Assembly (NCBI GenBank): GCA_900756575.1
Contig: CAAEKQ010000008.1
Location: forward strand, 1-64,000
Length of the DNA stretch: 64,000 bases
Reading direction: 5' to 3'
Source: an uncultured Oscillospiraceae bacterium
GTDB lineage: Bacteria > Bacillota > Clostridia > Oscillospirales > Oscillospiraceae
Shown: one piece after another, positions 8,451 to 16,937 of the stretch
How the letters are laid out: the number at the start of each line of letters is the position of its first letter
Position numbering within the stretch: the stretch's first letter is position 1
Program-made: the position numbers and the translations under genes
The notes under the pieces: generated by a model
Told to the model about the DNA's origin: nothing
Seen by the model: only the letters and a program-made list of their open reading frames with translations
Databases searched by the model: none

Positions 8451-9233
8451 ATGGGCATTTATGCAGTCACCGGAGGCTCCAGCGGCATCGGCGCCAAGAC
8501 CGTAGAGTATCTGCGGGCACAGGGTCATCTGGTCTATAATATTGACGTAAATCATGGAGACATCACCGCAAACCTTGCCTCCGACGAGGGCCGGCAGGCG
8601 GTCATTGATCGGCTCCACACCCTGTGCAGCGAGGGCATGGACGGCCTGGTCTGCTGTGCCGGTGTGTCCAACTCCTGCGGCAATCTGAAGCTGATTATTT
8701 CCCTGAACTATTTCGGCACCATGCGGCTGGCCGAGGGCGTGTTCGATCTTTTGAAAATGCGCCGGGGTGCCTGCGTGGTGGTCGCTTCCAATACCATCTC
8801 CCAGGGCGCGGCCCGTATGGACGTAGTGAACCTGCTGAACAACCAGATGGACGAGCCTCGTGCTCTGGCCCTGATGGAGCGTCTGGATCCTCAGAAGGAC
8901 GCCCACGCCATGTACGTGGCGACAAAATATGCGCTGGCCCGCTGGATGCGCCGGGTATCCGCCCATTGGGCCTCCCAAGGCGTCCGGATCAACGCCATTG
9001 CGCCGGGCAATGTGGAAACTGCCATGACCGCAAAGCTCAACCCCCACGAGCGCGTTGCCGTTATGGCGCTGCCCATTCCCACCCTGTACGGGGAGGATAA
9101 GCTCATGGACCCCGCGGATATCGCCAACTCCATTGTGTTTCTGGTATCCCAGCAGGCCCACGGCGTCAACGGTATCATTCTGTTCTGCGACGGCGGCACC
9201 GACGCACTGCTGAACACCGAAAAGGTCTATTAA
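8451..9233 (+). CDS. Short-chain dehydrogenase resembling 3-alpha-hydroxysteroid dehydrogenase
   Basis: This is a classical SDR of 260 aa: cofactor loop TGGSSGIG at 7-14, D32 at the end of beta-2 (favouring NAD over NADP), N86, S113, and the catalytic Y155-x-x-x-K159. Layout and many segments (GMDGLVCCAG, ISLNYFG, GVRINAIAPG, an insertion around 120-150, DGGTDA near the end) resemble Comamonas 3-alpha-HSD/carbonyl reductase from my memory of that protein, whose catalytic residues have nearly the same numbering. The substrate is not proven. A -10 TATAAT at 8377 lacks a good -35. A second small gene follows 13 bases downstream in the same unit. Confidence 0.85.
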   Translation: MGIYAVTGGSSGIGAKTVEYLRAQGHLVYNIDVNHGDITANLASDEGRQAVIDRLHTLCSEGMDGLVCCAGVSNSCGNLKLIISLNYFGTMRLAEGVFDLLKMRRGACVVVASNTISQGAARMDVVNLLNNQMDEPRALALMERLDPQKDAHAMYVATKYALARWMRRVSAHWASQGVRINAIAPGNVETAMTAKLNPHERVAVMALPIPTLYGEDKLMDPADIANSIVFLVSQQAHGVNGIILFCDGGTDALLNTEKVY

Positions 9234-9246
9234 GGAGGGACGGATC

Positions 9247-9573
9247 ATGATCAAGAAATACATTGAAGCCATGCAGAAGGGTGACTACAAGGCGCTGGCC
9301 GCCTGCTTTGCCCCCAAGTGCCGTTATTTTGACTACTGCCCCATCGGCGCAAACCATGACAACTATCATGTCTATGGCAGAGAGGCCATTGAGATGTTCT
9401 TCCACCACAAGTTCACCTTCCGAATCCTCTCCATTACCGATCCGGTGATTGAAAGCGAGACCTCCGCCAACTTCCTGGTATCCTACTCCGGCAGCTACTT
9501 CTATGCCCGGGCAACCATTGAGTCCGCCACGGAAGATGGGCTGATTCAGGAGCTTACCGTTCGTCCCGCGTAA
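9247..9573 (+). CDS. NTF2-like (SnoaL-type) small protein, 108 aa
   Basis: The opening IKKYIEAMQKGDYKALAACF followed by KCRYFDYCP is the helix-helix-strand start of the cone-shaped NTF2/SnoaL fold, and the later strands (FTFRILSITDPV, NFLVSYSGSYF, QELTVRP) fit its sheet. Members include ketosteroid isomerase and bile-acid dehydratase BaiE, but also many binding proteins, so enzymatic activity is only a possibility. At 108 aa it is shorter than those enzymes. An AAGGAGG site just after the dehydrogenase stop makes a two-gene unit. Confidence 0.7.
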   Translation: MIKKYIEAMQKGDYKALAACFAPKCRYFDYCPIGANHDNYHVYGREAIEMFFHHKFTFRILSITDPVIESETSANFLVSYSGSYFYARATIESATEDGLIQELTVRPA

Positions 9574-9583
9574 CCTGGAATCC

Positions 9584-9628
9584 TCCCCGGGAGCCCTACG
9601 CCCTCGGGGATTTCCGTTTTTCCTTTTT
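9584..9628 (+). terminator. Terminator after the SDR/NTF2-like unit
   Basis: A hairpin built on CCCCGGG...CTCGGGG (9584-9610) is followed by T-rich sequence. Just after it, CTTTTTCGGT and ACCGAAAAAAG (about 9622-9661) form a further AT-rich inverted repeat ending at the rpmB -35. Confidence 0.6.
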
Positions 9629-9663
9629 CGGTAAAATTTTTTCTAAAAAACCGAAAAAAGAGG

Positions 9664-9692
9664 TTGCAATTTCACAGAAACTCTGATATTAT
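9664..9692 (+). promoter_or_regulatory. Promoter of rpmB
   Basis: TTGCAA (9664-9669) and TATTAT (9687-9692) have a 17-base spacer; the leader is about 55 nt with GAGGAGG before the ATG. Confidence 0.75.
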
Positions 9693-9751
9693 ATTAGCCG
9701 GTGCCCCAATAGGGCTATCTGCCATTATATACGGCGAGGAGGTGCAGCTAG

Positions 9752-9940
9752 ATGGCTAAATGTGATTTTTGCGGCAAGGGCGTTACCTTTGGTATTAAGG
9801 TCTCCCACTCTCACAGACGTTCCAACAAGGCTTGGAAGCCCAATGTGAAGCGTGTTAAGGCAATTGTCGATGGTACTCCGCGCCATGTATACGTCTGTAC
9901 AAGGTGTCTCCGCTCCGGCAATGTGACCCGTGCAGTCTAA
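9752..9940 (+). CDS. rpmB: 50S ribosomal protein L28
   Basis: This 62-aa basic protein has the L28 core (SHRRSNKAWKPN near 20-31 and VKRVKAIVDG). It keeps two Cys pairs, C4-x-x-C7 and C49-x-x-C52, so it is the zinc-binding form rather than the Cys-free zinc-sparing paralogue. It is monocistronic between its own promoter and a strong terminator. Confidence 0.97.
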   Translation: MAKCDFCGKGVTFGIKVSHSHRRSNKAWKPNVKRVKAIVDGTPRHVYVCTRCLRSGNVTRAV

Positions 9941-9957
9941 TCTTGCAGGATTCGCAT

Positions 9958-9989
9958 AAATCCACGGCTTTCGCCGTGGATTTTTTTAT
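9958..9989 (+). terminator. Terminator of rpmB
   Basis: AAATCCACGGC-TTTC-GCCGTGGATTT is an 11-bp perfect stem followed by a T run. It also lies at the 3' end of the converging XRE gene. Confidence 0.9.
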
Positions 9990-10324
9990 TTTCTCATGCG
10001 CTCTATATAGTTATCCATAATCAGCAGAATGCTTTCTCGTTCTTTACGGGACAGCATTCTGTATTTTTTTATTATGTCCTGCTCCTGTTCATTCAAATCC
10101 AGTTCTTGAACTGGCTCAATCTTATGGCGGATTTCCGTGTGCCCAACCAGATAATCAATGGATGTTTCAAAAAACTCCGCCATTTTCCCAAGCATATATA
10201 TGTCCGGTTCAATCTTATGGTTCTCATATTTGTTAATCGACTGTTGCGACGTTTCCAGTACCTCTGCAAGCTGCTGCTGGCTCACGCCCTTTTCCATGCG
10301 AAGCGCTCTTAAATTCTTCACCAT
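9986..10324 (-). CDS. XRE-family transcriptional regulator, 112 aa
   Basis: Residues 1-60 form a Cro/C1 helix-turn-helix (SQQQLAEVLETSQQSINKYE, then PDIYMLGKMAEFFETSIDYL). The rest (EQEQDIIKKYRMLSRKERESI) is a short helical segment often seen in clostridial XRE repressors. The start at 10324 has GAGGTGA at good spacing; the upstream ATG at 10345 has a weak site. It faces the zinc-ribbon membrane protein gene, whose promoter carries inverted repeats, so it probably regulates that gene and itself. Confidence 0.85.
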   Translation of the reverse strand: MVKNLRALRMEKGVSQQQLAEVLETSQQSINKYENHKIEPDIYMLGKMAEFFETSIDYLVGHTEIRHKIEPVQELDLNEQEQDIIKKYRMLSRKERESILLIMDNYIERMRK

Positions 10325-10389
10325 AGGAATCACCTCGTTGTTCATGATAACAACCTTATGGCGTTATATCCAAAAACCTAAAGATGTTA

Positions 10390-10418
10390 TTGACAACACC
10401 CTACAGTTGTTATACAAT
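10390..10418 (+). promoter_or_regulatory. Promoter with overlapping inverted repeat (candidate XRE operator)
   Basis: TTGACA (10390-10395) and TACAAT (10413-10418) are 17 bases apart. ACAAC-N8-GTTGT lies inside the spacer. About 40 bases upstream ATAAC-N11-GTTAT lies close to the divergent regulator start. Confidence 0.78.
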
Positions 10419-10489
10419 AGATACAGTTCCAATTCTCGGAAAGGACGATTTTGTAGAAGTATCAGGATTGTATAAAGGGGAGATTTGTT

Positions 10490-11503
10490 ATGTATTGTAA
10501 ATACTGCGGCAAAGAAATTCCACAGCAAGCCGCTTTCTGCCCATATTGCGGCAAGAAAAAGGTGGAGCCATCCAATTCGATGACTGTTGATGCCCCAGTC
10601 GAAAAACAGCCCAAGCAGCATAAAAAGAAATGGCTTATAGCCCTAGGTATTCTTGTAGTGCTGGCAGCAGGAATTATGCTTGTCCAAAGGATGACCACCA
10701 ACAACAAGATCGCTTCAAAGCTCCAGGGAACAGACTGGTGGTGGAGTTCAAACTCCGGAACGTATATTCTTCGTCTTAATCCGGATGGGACTGGTGTATG
10801 GATCGATTCCAACCATTACAAATTGACATTAGGGCTTGTTACTTATACGATTGAAGAAGATCGTCTGTTTATGGATGAGTATGAATACCAGTGGAATTCT
10901 AACGACGAAGATGTCCAGAAATACACCACCGAATTTTACTGGGATGATGATACTTCTCAGTTCGCAGAGGTGGATCCAATTTCCGAAGGTGGCGTAACCT
11001 GCACATTGACACCAGCAGATCAAGGCACATTTAGTTCCGAAATGTTACGAATTGAAGCAGCGGCCGTAGCAGCTGGTGAATCTCCGGACGGTGTATGCGA
11101 TGGTATAGGAAATAGTTATGAAGGGAAGTTATATAACACGCTTTGTCAGGGATACTGGTACATTTATTCTAATGAAGACTTTGGACGAAATGTCTGTTAT
11201 GAATTGACCTTTAACCCCAATGGTGTCGGCAGTTTGAAAATACGCAATCTCACCACTGGCGAAATTGAAATGGGAAGCAGCGCGTTAATTGATAAAGCAA
11301 AATATATGCCCTTCTTCTACAAATTAGAAGAAGACAGTGTGCATATTGCTATGGCAGATGGAGATTTGCTGTTGTGTTCATTAAAAGACGGAAAGCTAGT
11401 AACCGAGCCAGGCAGTGACTGGCAGGCATCACCAATGATCCATTATAAAAGCCGTCCAAATACTTCTACAATGCAAACTGATTCTACGGCATCCAATTCT
11501 TAA
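10490..11503 (+). CDS. Zinc-ribbon membrane protein with two beta-type repeat modules, 337 aa
   Basis: The N-terminus is a zinc ribbon (C3-x-x-C6 in YCKYCG and FCPYCG near 17-22), followed by a Lys-rich linker and one membrane helix (about 48-66). The outside part holds two related modules, LQGTDWWWSS...LNPDGTG and LCQGYWYIYS...FNPNGVG, suggesting a lipocalin-like internal duplication. A Ser/Thr-rich tail ends the protein. Codon use is more AT-rich than that of neighbours, as for the facing XRE gene, which hints that the pair was acquired together. No function can be assigned. Confidence 0.75.
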   Translation: MYCKYCGKEIPQQAAFCPYCGKKKVEPSNSMTVDAPVEKQPKQHKKKWLIALGILVVLAAGIMLVQRMTTNNKIASKLQGTDWWWSSNSGTYILRLNPDGTGVWIDSNHYKLTLGLVTYTIEEDRLFMDEYEYQWNSNDEDVQKYTTEFYWDDDTSQFAEVDPISEGGVTCTLTPADQGTFSSEMLRIEAAAVAAGESPDGVCDGIGNSYEGKLYNTLCQGYWYIYSNEDFGRNVCYELTFNPNGVGSLKIRNLTTGEIEMGSSALIDKAKYMPFFYKLEEDSVHIAMADGDLLLCSLKDGKLVTEPGSDWQASPMIHYKSRPNTSTMQTDSTASNS

Positions 11504-11570
11504 TCATAATACAACTACCGAAAATGCTATCGCACAAAATCAAGCGCATCCGTGGTTTTACACAGGAAAA

Positions 11571-11607
11571 ATGAGCAATCCAGATAACCGGGTTGCTCAT
11601 TTCCTAT
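11571..11607 (+). terminator. Weak terminator after the zinc-ribbon gene
   Basis: ATGAGCAA and TTGCTCAT form an 8-bp stem around 11571-11600, with only a short T-rich tail. The rest of the 11504-11829 gap shows only the promoter at 11723. Confidence 0.5.
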
Positions 11608-11722
11608 TATATTTCATAATTTACTGCGATTTGCAGCATTTCTGCACCGTATTTATATAATCTGTTATATATTGTGCATAAAACTCTGTCCACAGAACCC
11701 GCCCTTTTGGGTAGAAGTTCTA

Positions 11723-11751
11723 TTGAAAATACACAAATGACCCGGTATAAT
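11723..11751 (+). promoter_or_regulatory. Promoter of CoA-transferase 1
   Basis: TTGAAA (11723-11728) and TATAAT (11746-11751) are 17 bases apart; the leader is about 70 nt. Confidence 0.82.
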
Positions 11752-11829
11752 AGGGATGTTTGGATAGTAACTAAGGCATGAATTTGCCTACGAAAAATTT
11801 GGGGAATCCCCCGGAAAGAGGTTTGCCGA

Positions 11830-13140
11830 ATGACTTACGAAGATTACAAAAAAATCTACGAATCGAAAAAAGGCACCGTCCAGGACGCTCTGGATATGAT
11901 TCACTCCGGCGACGTAATCTGGTGCTCCAACAACTACAACGAGCCCGAAACCCTGTTTGGTCGTCTCCACGAGATTGCTGACCGCGTGGACAACGTGATC
12001 GTTTACAAGAGCCGTATCGGTCGTTATCCCTTCATGATGACCCCCGGCATGAACGGTCACATCAACTGCCACAACTACTTCTATGGCCCCTCCTATCGTG
12101 AGGCCCACAAGCTGCTGAACGCCAGCTTCATTCCCGTTGATCTGCCCAACTACTACCGCATGGTCAACCGTCATAAGCCCTGCAACATCTTTACCGCTCA
12201 GGTTTCTCCCATGACCGAAGACGGCAAGCTGTACGTCGGCATGAACCAGACCATCGAGTACTATGCCATTAAGGACGCCATCGAGCAGCACAAGAAGATC
12301 ATCGTTGAGGTGAACCCCAACTTGACCTATATGAACGGCTCCGCTTACATCCCCGTTGAGGCTGTTACCCTGCTGTACGAGGTCAACACCCCCGAGTACT
12401 GCATTGGCCCTGTTACCACCACTCCCGAAGAGGATAAGATCGGCGAAATGGTCGCATCCCTCATCGACGACGGCGATACCATCCAGATGGGCATCGGCGG
12501 CATCCCCGATACCGTCGGCAAGCACCTGATGGACAAGCATGATCTGGGCCTGCACACCGAGCAGTTCACCTCCTCCATGGCAGACCTCATCGAGGCTGGC
12601 GTTATCACCGGTGCTCGCAAAGCCTACGATCAGGGTATGCATGTGGGCGTATTTGCTGACGGCACCCATGAGCTGTATCAGTACCTGCACAACAACCCCA
12701 AGTGCATCATGAAGCCCGGCCCCGAGGTTCTGAACCCCCACAACATTGCTCGTCAGGATCACATGGTCTCCATCAACACCCTGGTTGAGATCGATCTGAC
12801 CGGCCAGGTTTGCGCTGAGTCCATCGGACCTGTGCAGTACTCCGGTTCCGGCGGCGGCTTCTGCTTCACCCTGGGCACCTACTTCGCTGAGCACGGCAAG
12901 GGCATCCTGTGCTTCCAGTCCCGTACCAAGAAGGGAATGCCCAAGATCAAGGCTACCCTGACTCCCGGCGCAGTTGTGACCCATCAGCGTAACTACATCC
13001 AGTACGTTGTTACCGAGAACGGCATTGCCGATCTCCGTGGTACCACCGTCCGTGAGCGCGCAAAGATGCTCATCAACCTGGCTCATCCCGATGACCGCGA
13101 GGAGCTCACCCGCGCTGCCAAGGAGCTTTACTACTTCTAA
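11830..13140 (+). CDS. Acetyl-CoA hydrolase/transferase family CoA-transferase, paralogue 1
   Basis: This 436-aa class I CoA-transferase belongs to the butyryl-CoA:acetate / 4-hydroxybutyrate CoA-transferase group. It has the glycine-rich CoA site (QMGIGGIPDTVG, 219-230) and the catalytic glutamate E244 in LHTEQF, which forms the glutamyl-CoA thioester in this family. The C-terminal domain has the QYSGSGGG and TLTPGAVVT motifs. Its codons are the most uniform and highly biased (strong use of CTG, AAG, GGC) of the three paralogues here, suggesting high expression. The acyl substrate cannot be fixed from motifs; a final step of butyrate or propionate formation is likely. Confidence 0.9.
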   Translation: MTYEDYKKIYESKKGTVQDALDMIHSGDVIWCSNNYNEPETLFGRLHEIADRVDNVIVYKSRIGRYPFMMTPGMNGHINCHNYFYGPSYREAHKLLNASFIPVDLPNYYRMVNRHKPCNIFTAQVSPMTEDGKLYVGMNQTIEYYAIKDAIEQHKKIIVEVNPNLTYMNGSAYIPVEAVTLLYEVNTPEYCIGPVTTTPEEDKIGEMVASLIDDGDTIQMGIGGIPDTVGKHLMDKHDLGLHTEQFTSSMADLIEAGVITGARKAYDQGMHVGVFADGTHELYQYLHNNPKCIMKPGPEVLNPHNIARQDHMVSINTLVEIDLTGQVCAESIGPVQYSGSGGGFCFTLGTYFAEHGKGILCFQSRTKKGMPKIKATLTPGAVVTHQRNYIQYVVTENGIADLRGTTVRERAKMLINLAHPDDREELTRAAKELYYF

Positions 13141-13154
13141 TCTCCGCCCTCTCT

Positions 13155-13190
13155 GCCCGGCACAGCTTTTGCTGTGTCGGGCTTTTTTCG
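13155..13190 (+). terminator. Terminator of CoA-transferase 1
   Basis: GCCCGGCACAGC and TGTGTCGGGC form a long stem followed by six T residues. Confidence 0.92.
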
Positions 13191-13197
13191 TTTTTTC

Positions 13198-13226
13198 TTG
13201 CAGTCGTGGATGGGATGTATTATAAT
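13198..13226 (+). promoter_or_regulatory. Promoter of the FliB-like gene
   Basis: TTGCAG (13198-13203) and TATAAT (13221-13226) are separated by 17 bases. Confidence 0.75.
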
Positions 13227-13295
13227 GAGAGCATAGGAAGTTTGATTCAGAACTATTTCCGCAAATTGCGATATCATTCGCAAGGAGGCAATGCT

Positions 13296-14237
13296 ATGCG
13301 TTATACAAAGCCCGATTATCTGGAGCGTTTTTACTGCACCGCCGAAAACTGTCCCACTCCCTGTGCCGCTCCCGCGGACATCTGCTGGACCCGAACCCTG
13401 GGAGATACCTGTGAAACCGGCATCAGCATGACCTGCCCCCAGGCCGCAAACCTGATTTTGCTCCACGAGGCTCCCACGGTCTACCGCACCAGCCGGGACG
13501 GCACATCTCCCGCTGCCCCCCTCACCGGCGTCACGGAAAATCAGCTGTCACTCATGCTGGACGCCCGAAAGACCACGGAGATCATCATTCAGAACCGCGC
13601 ACTGCCCCTCCGTTCCAACGTCATGCTGCTGCTGATTTATGGCTTTGAGTTTGAGCCCATGATTACCTCCGGCTCCCGGTATGCCTATGACGAGCTGGAC
13701 TGGGGTTTTACCGAGCAGCCCTACCGTCAGCTGTCCTACGCCCTCACTGCCCAGGGAAATTGGGAGATGAAGCGCAGCAATATGCTCCAACTTCTGATCC
13801 AGCTCCACGAACTCACCCGGGATGACGAGCTGCTCCAGGACCACTTAACCCACACCATCTCCTTGATCGAGCCCATGAGCGGCGAAGAATACAAGGCCCT
13901 CCGGGATACCTTCGACCAGTATATGAAGCCCCGGGATTACCTCTTTGAAAACCTCATGGTCTATTATATTCACCGCTATTTTCTGGCCAATGCCCAGGAG
14001 CAGACGGTATTGCCCGGCATTCGGTTCTCCATGGTGAGCTTTGCAGTGATTCGCGCCATGTCCGCCCGGCTCTATCAGGATACCGGCGTGCTGTCGGAAC
14101 ACGCATTTTCCGCGCTGTGTCGCCATTATGCCCGCTGTGTAGAGGAAAATCCCATGGTGCGCGAGATTTTGAATCAGCGCTTCCTCACAGATCCCCTTTA
14201 TTCTCAGGACAACCTCCAGCGGATGCTTTGGCAGTGA
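13296..14237 (+). CDS. FliB-like lysine-N-methylase, 313 aa
   Basis: The N-terminus YLERFYCTAENCPTPC is the Cys-rich signature of flagellin lysine-N-methylase FliB, followed by further conserved cysteines (C40 region and TCPQAA). The remainder is helical and matches the family length class loosely. FliB methylates lysines of flagellin in Salmonella; relatives in non-motile bacteria have unknown targets. AAGGAGG at 13282 sets the start at 13296 rather than at 13206. No flagellar gene is visible in the window, so the target is open. Confidence 0.75.
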   Translation: MRYTKPDYLERFYCTAENCPTPCAAPADICWTRTLGDTCETGISMTCPQAANLILLHEAPTVYRTSRDGTSPAAPLTGVTENQLSLMLDARKTTEIIIQNRALPLRSNVMLLLIYGFEFEPMITSGSRYAYDELDWGFTEQPYRQLSYALTAQGNWEMKRSNMLQLLIQLHELTRDDELLQDHLTHTISLIEPMSGEEYKALRDTFDQYMKPRDYLFENLMVYYIHRYFLANAQEQTVLPGIRFSMVSFAVIRAMSARLYQDTGVLSEHAFSALCRHYARCVEENPMVREILNQRFLTDPLYSQDNLQRMLWQ

Positions 14238-14255
14238 TCCCAGAAAGCAAAAGTT

Positions 14256-14285
14256 TCCCCCGATGCATTTTGCATCGGGGGATTC
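14256..14285. terminator. Terminator between the FliB-like gene and the GH3 gene
   Basis: TCCCCCGATGCA-TTT-TGCATCGGGGGA is a 12-bp perfect stem between convergent genes; T runs are short on both sides. Confidence 0.75.
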
Positions 14286-14287
14286 GT

Positions 14288-16849
14288 TTATTCAGCTTCG
14301 ATTTCGGTTTCTTCCGGTCTGGGCGCTTCCTGCTTCAGCGTCCGCTGTACGCTGGCACAGCGCAGAATCACGCCAAGAATATGCATGGCGCAGGCCTGGA
14401 GGTCGCCGATGTGCATCTTCTGGCTGTAAGGACGAACGCCGCGGTTTTCGGTCTTATCCTCAGAAGCCAGGGCCTGAGCGATTTCCTCCACCACATCCGG
14501 GCCGCCGGGCTGAATCATGTCATTTCCGGCGCAAACGCTCAGCGCAGGCTGGCTGATTCCGCCGCCCCAGTCTGTCATCACAAAGCCCTTGAAGCCCCAC
14601 TCATCCCGGAGGATGGCGGTGGTCAGGTCATAGTTGTTGGCGGAGGGCATACCGTTGATGTCGTTATAGGAGGTCATGACACTGTAGGGCTGGGCGGTTT
14701 TTACTGCAATCTCAAAGCCCTTGAGATAGATTTCCCGCAGCGCCCGCTGGGTCACAATATCGTTGGAATTGGTACGCAGGGTCTCCTGGTTGTTGCCGGC
14801 AAAATGCTTGATGGTAACACCCACGCCGTTTTTCTGCACGCCCTTGGTAATCGCCGCCGCGCAGGTGCCGGCCAGCAGGGGATCCTCGGAGAAATACTCA
14901 AAGTTTCTGCCGCACAGGGGATTCCGGTGGATGTTCATACCCGGCGCCAGCCACAGCTCCACGCCGTATTCCAGCATCTCCAGGGCTACCGCAGCGCCGA
15001 ACCGCTCCAGCACATCCGTGTCCCAGGAGCAGGCCAGCAGCGAGCCCACCGGGAATGCAGTGCAAAGCTGCTGCCCGATCACATCGCCCTCGTCGTTCTT
15101 GATCTTCTGGCTGATGCGAATGCCCGCAGGTCCGTCCGCCAGAGAAATGGGCGGAATGCCGTACTTTTCATAGAGATTCGCCGTCTCACCGGCAGCGCCC
15201 CGCACCTTCATGCCGCCGCCACCGAGAATGCCGTTAAAGGGCGGCTGGAAATCCGGGTCCTGCTGCACCTGCTCGGGCATACCGGACAGATCCATGCCGA
15301 TGCCACAGACCAGGCCGCAGAGATCGGAGGCGTCCATAGATGCCACGAACTCGCTGAGGGAGCAGGTCTTGTTCATCACATCCCGCAGCCGCAGATCCAC
15401 GCGATTCCGCCGCAGGGTGTGATAAGGCTTGCGGTATTTCACCTTCACCGTCCGGAATTCCCGGGCAGAGATGCGAACCGCGTGCTGCTGGGCAAAGTCC
15501 ATCTCGTCCTTTTCGCCGGGATAGGAATACGCGGGGATTTCCTTGGCCGAAATGGTCTCGAAATTCTCGGGTACATGGCCCATCCGGTCAGACAGCACCA
15601 GCGTGGTAACAGTCTGGGGCAGGAATACCGCGCCGCAAACCGTTGTGCTGCGGCTGTCGTTGCCCAGACGCACATAGTAATAGCCCTTTTCCAGCACATA
15701 GCTGTTGGTTTTCTCGTCAAAGGAGGCAAAATCAGAAAGCCGGAACTCCATGGTCAGAGTTTCCTCCTCACCGGGGGCTAGGAGCTTTGTTTTTGCAAAG
15801 GCACACAGCTTCTGCTTGGGCTGCTCCAGCTGTCCATCCGGGCAGGAGAGGTAGACCTGCATCACCTGACGTGCTGCATATACATCGCCGGTATTCTCTA
15901 CTGTGGCGGTTACTGTCAGCCGGTCTCCGGTGGCTGCAAAGGAATAGGCCGCCAGCTCGGTTTTGCCGTAGCCAAGGCCATAACCAAAGGGATAGAGCAC
16001 ATCCTCCCCAAAGCTGTCGAAATAGCGATAGCCCACATAAATATCGTCGCTGTAGGCCACATCCACCTGCTCCTGCTGCTGGCCCATGGTGGTCTGAATG
16101 TTGCCGTTAAAGTGCTTCTGGCTGTACTCCTTGGCCGTGGGATACTGGGTGTAGGAAAGGGGCCAGGTGTCGGTCAAGTGGCCGGAGGGGAGTACGCTGC
16201 CGGTGAGTACATCAGCCACTGCGCCTGCATCCTGACCGGGCAGACCCATAAACAGCACTGCGGAGAACTTCTTGGCATACTCGCCAATCTCCAAAAATCC
16301 TGCGGTATTCAGCAGCAGAACGGTCTTTTCAAAATGGGTGGTCACCGCATCCATGAGCTTTTTTTCGCCCTCGGTGAGATAGATCATTCCCGGCTCCGCC
16401 TTCATATCCGCGCCCTCACCGGCAACCCGTGAGAGCACCACCACAGCAGCATCGTTGCCCACTGCAAAGCTGCGGATTTCCTCACCGGACAGGGGCATTT
16501 CCTCATTGTAATATCCCTTGGGCTCCATAAAGCCCTCCACGCACAGATTCTCGTGGGACAGGCACCAGGTGCGGTATTTCCGTGCCAGAAGTCCATCGGG
16601 CTTCAGCGACGGGCAGTTTTCCATTCCCTCCAGCAGGGAAATGGTCTTGAGATTATTGACATTGCCGGAGCCGGTGCCGCCCTTGACGGTATAGATCTGG
16701 CCCACGCCAAACAGCGCAACGGGAACCGGCTCTTCACTGCTGCCCAGCAGAGGCAGGGTGTTTCCTACATTCTTCAGCAACACCATGCTCTCCGCCGCAA
16801 GTGCCCGAGCTGTGGCTGCATTCTTGGTCATACGTGCAGATGCTTCCAT
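14288..16849 (-). CDS. Glycoside hydrolase family 3, circularly permuted beta-glucosidase type
   Basis: The 853-aa protein has GH3 domains in the reverse of the usual order. The alpha/beta sandwich (GH3 C-domain, starting ESMVLLKN at about 20) comes first, a fibronectin-III-like domain is at about 320-410, and the catalytic barrel is last (about 480-800), with nucleophile D760 in VMTDWGGG and upstream substrate motifs KHFAGNNQE and SYNDING. The same permuted order is known for beta-glucosidases of Ruminococcus albus and Butyrivibrio. There is no signal peptide, so it acts on imported oligosaccharides. AGGAGG precedes the start, and it has its own promoter. Confidence 0.92.
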   Translation of the reverse strand: MEASARMTKNAATARALAAESMVLLKNVGNTLPLLGSSEEPVPVALFGVGQIYTVKGGTGSGNVNNLKTISLLEGMENCPSLKPDGLLARKYRTWCLSHENLCVEGFMEPKGYYNEEMPLSGEEIRSFAVGNDAAVVVLSRVAGEGADMKAEPGMIYLTEGEKKLMDAVTTHFEKTVLLLNTAGFLEIGEYAKKFSAVLFMGLPGQDAGAVADVLTGSVLPSGHLTDTWPLSYTQYPTAKEYSQKHFNGNIQTTMGQQQEQVDVAYSDDIYVGYRYFDSFGEDVLYPFGYGLGYGKTELAAYSFAATGDRLTVTATVENTGDVYAARQVMQVYLSCPDGQLEQPKQKLCAFAKTKLLAPGEEETLTMEFRLSDFASFDEKTNSYVLEKGYYYVRLGNDSRSTTVCGAVFLPQTVTTLVLSDRMGHVPENFETISAKEIPAYSYPGEKDEMDFAQQHAVRISAREFRTVKVKYRKPYHTLRRNRVDLRLRDVMNKTCSLSEFVASMDASDLCGLVCGIGMDLSGMPEQVQQDPDFQPPFNGILGGGGMKVRGAAGETANLYEKYGIPPISLADGPAGIRISQKIKNDEGDVIGQQLCTAFPVGSLLACSWDTDVLERFGAAVALEMLEYGVELWLAPGMNIHRNPLCGRNFEYFSEDPLLAGTCAAAITKGVQKNGVGVTIKHFAGNNQETLRTNSNDIVTQRALREIYLKGFEIAVKTAQPYSVMTSYNDINGMPSANNYDLTTAILRDEWGFKGFVMTDWGGGISQPALSVCAGNDMIQPGGPDVVEEIAQALASEDKTENRGVRPYSQKMHIGDLQACAMHILGVILRCASVQRTLKQEAPRPEETEIEAE

Positions 16850-16883
16850 TCTTTATTCCTCCTGGCGTTCTATTCGTACTAAT

Positions 16884-16912
16884 ACTATACACAAAAACCC
16901 GCTGGGCTGCAA
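16884..16912 (-). promoter_or_regulatory. Promoter of the GH3 gene
   Basis: On the minus strand TTGCAG (16907-16912) and TATAGT (16884-16889) are 17 bases apart. Confidence 0.7.
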
Positions 16913-16937
16913 CAGAATTTTGCGCCCCTGCCTCCGC

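Noticed and set aside
11788..13086. Long minus-strand frames opposite the CoA-transferases (also 24550-26013 and 28030-29397)
   Set aside because: They mirror well-supported enzymes, look alike only because the sense genes are paralogues, and have no start signals.
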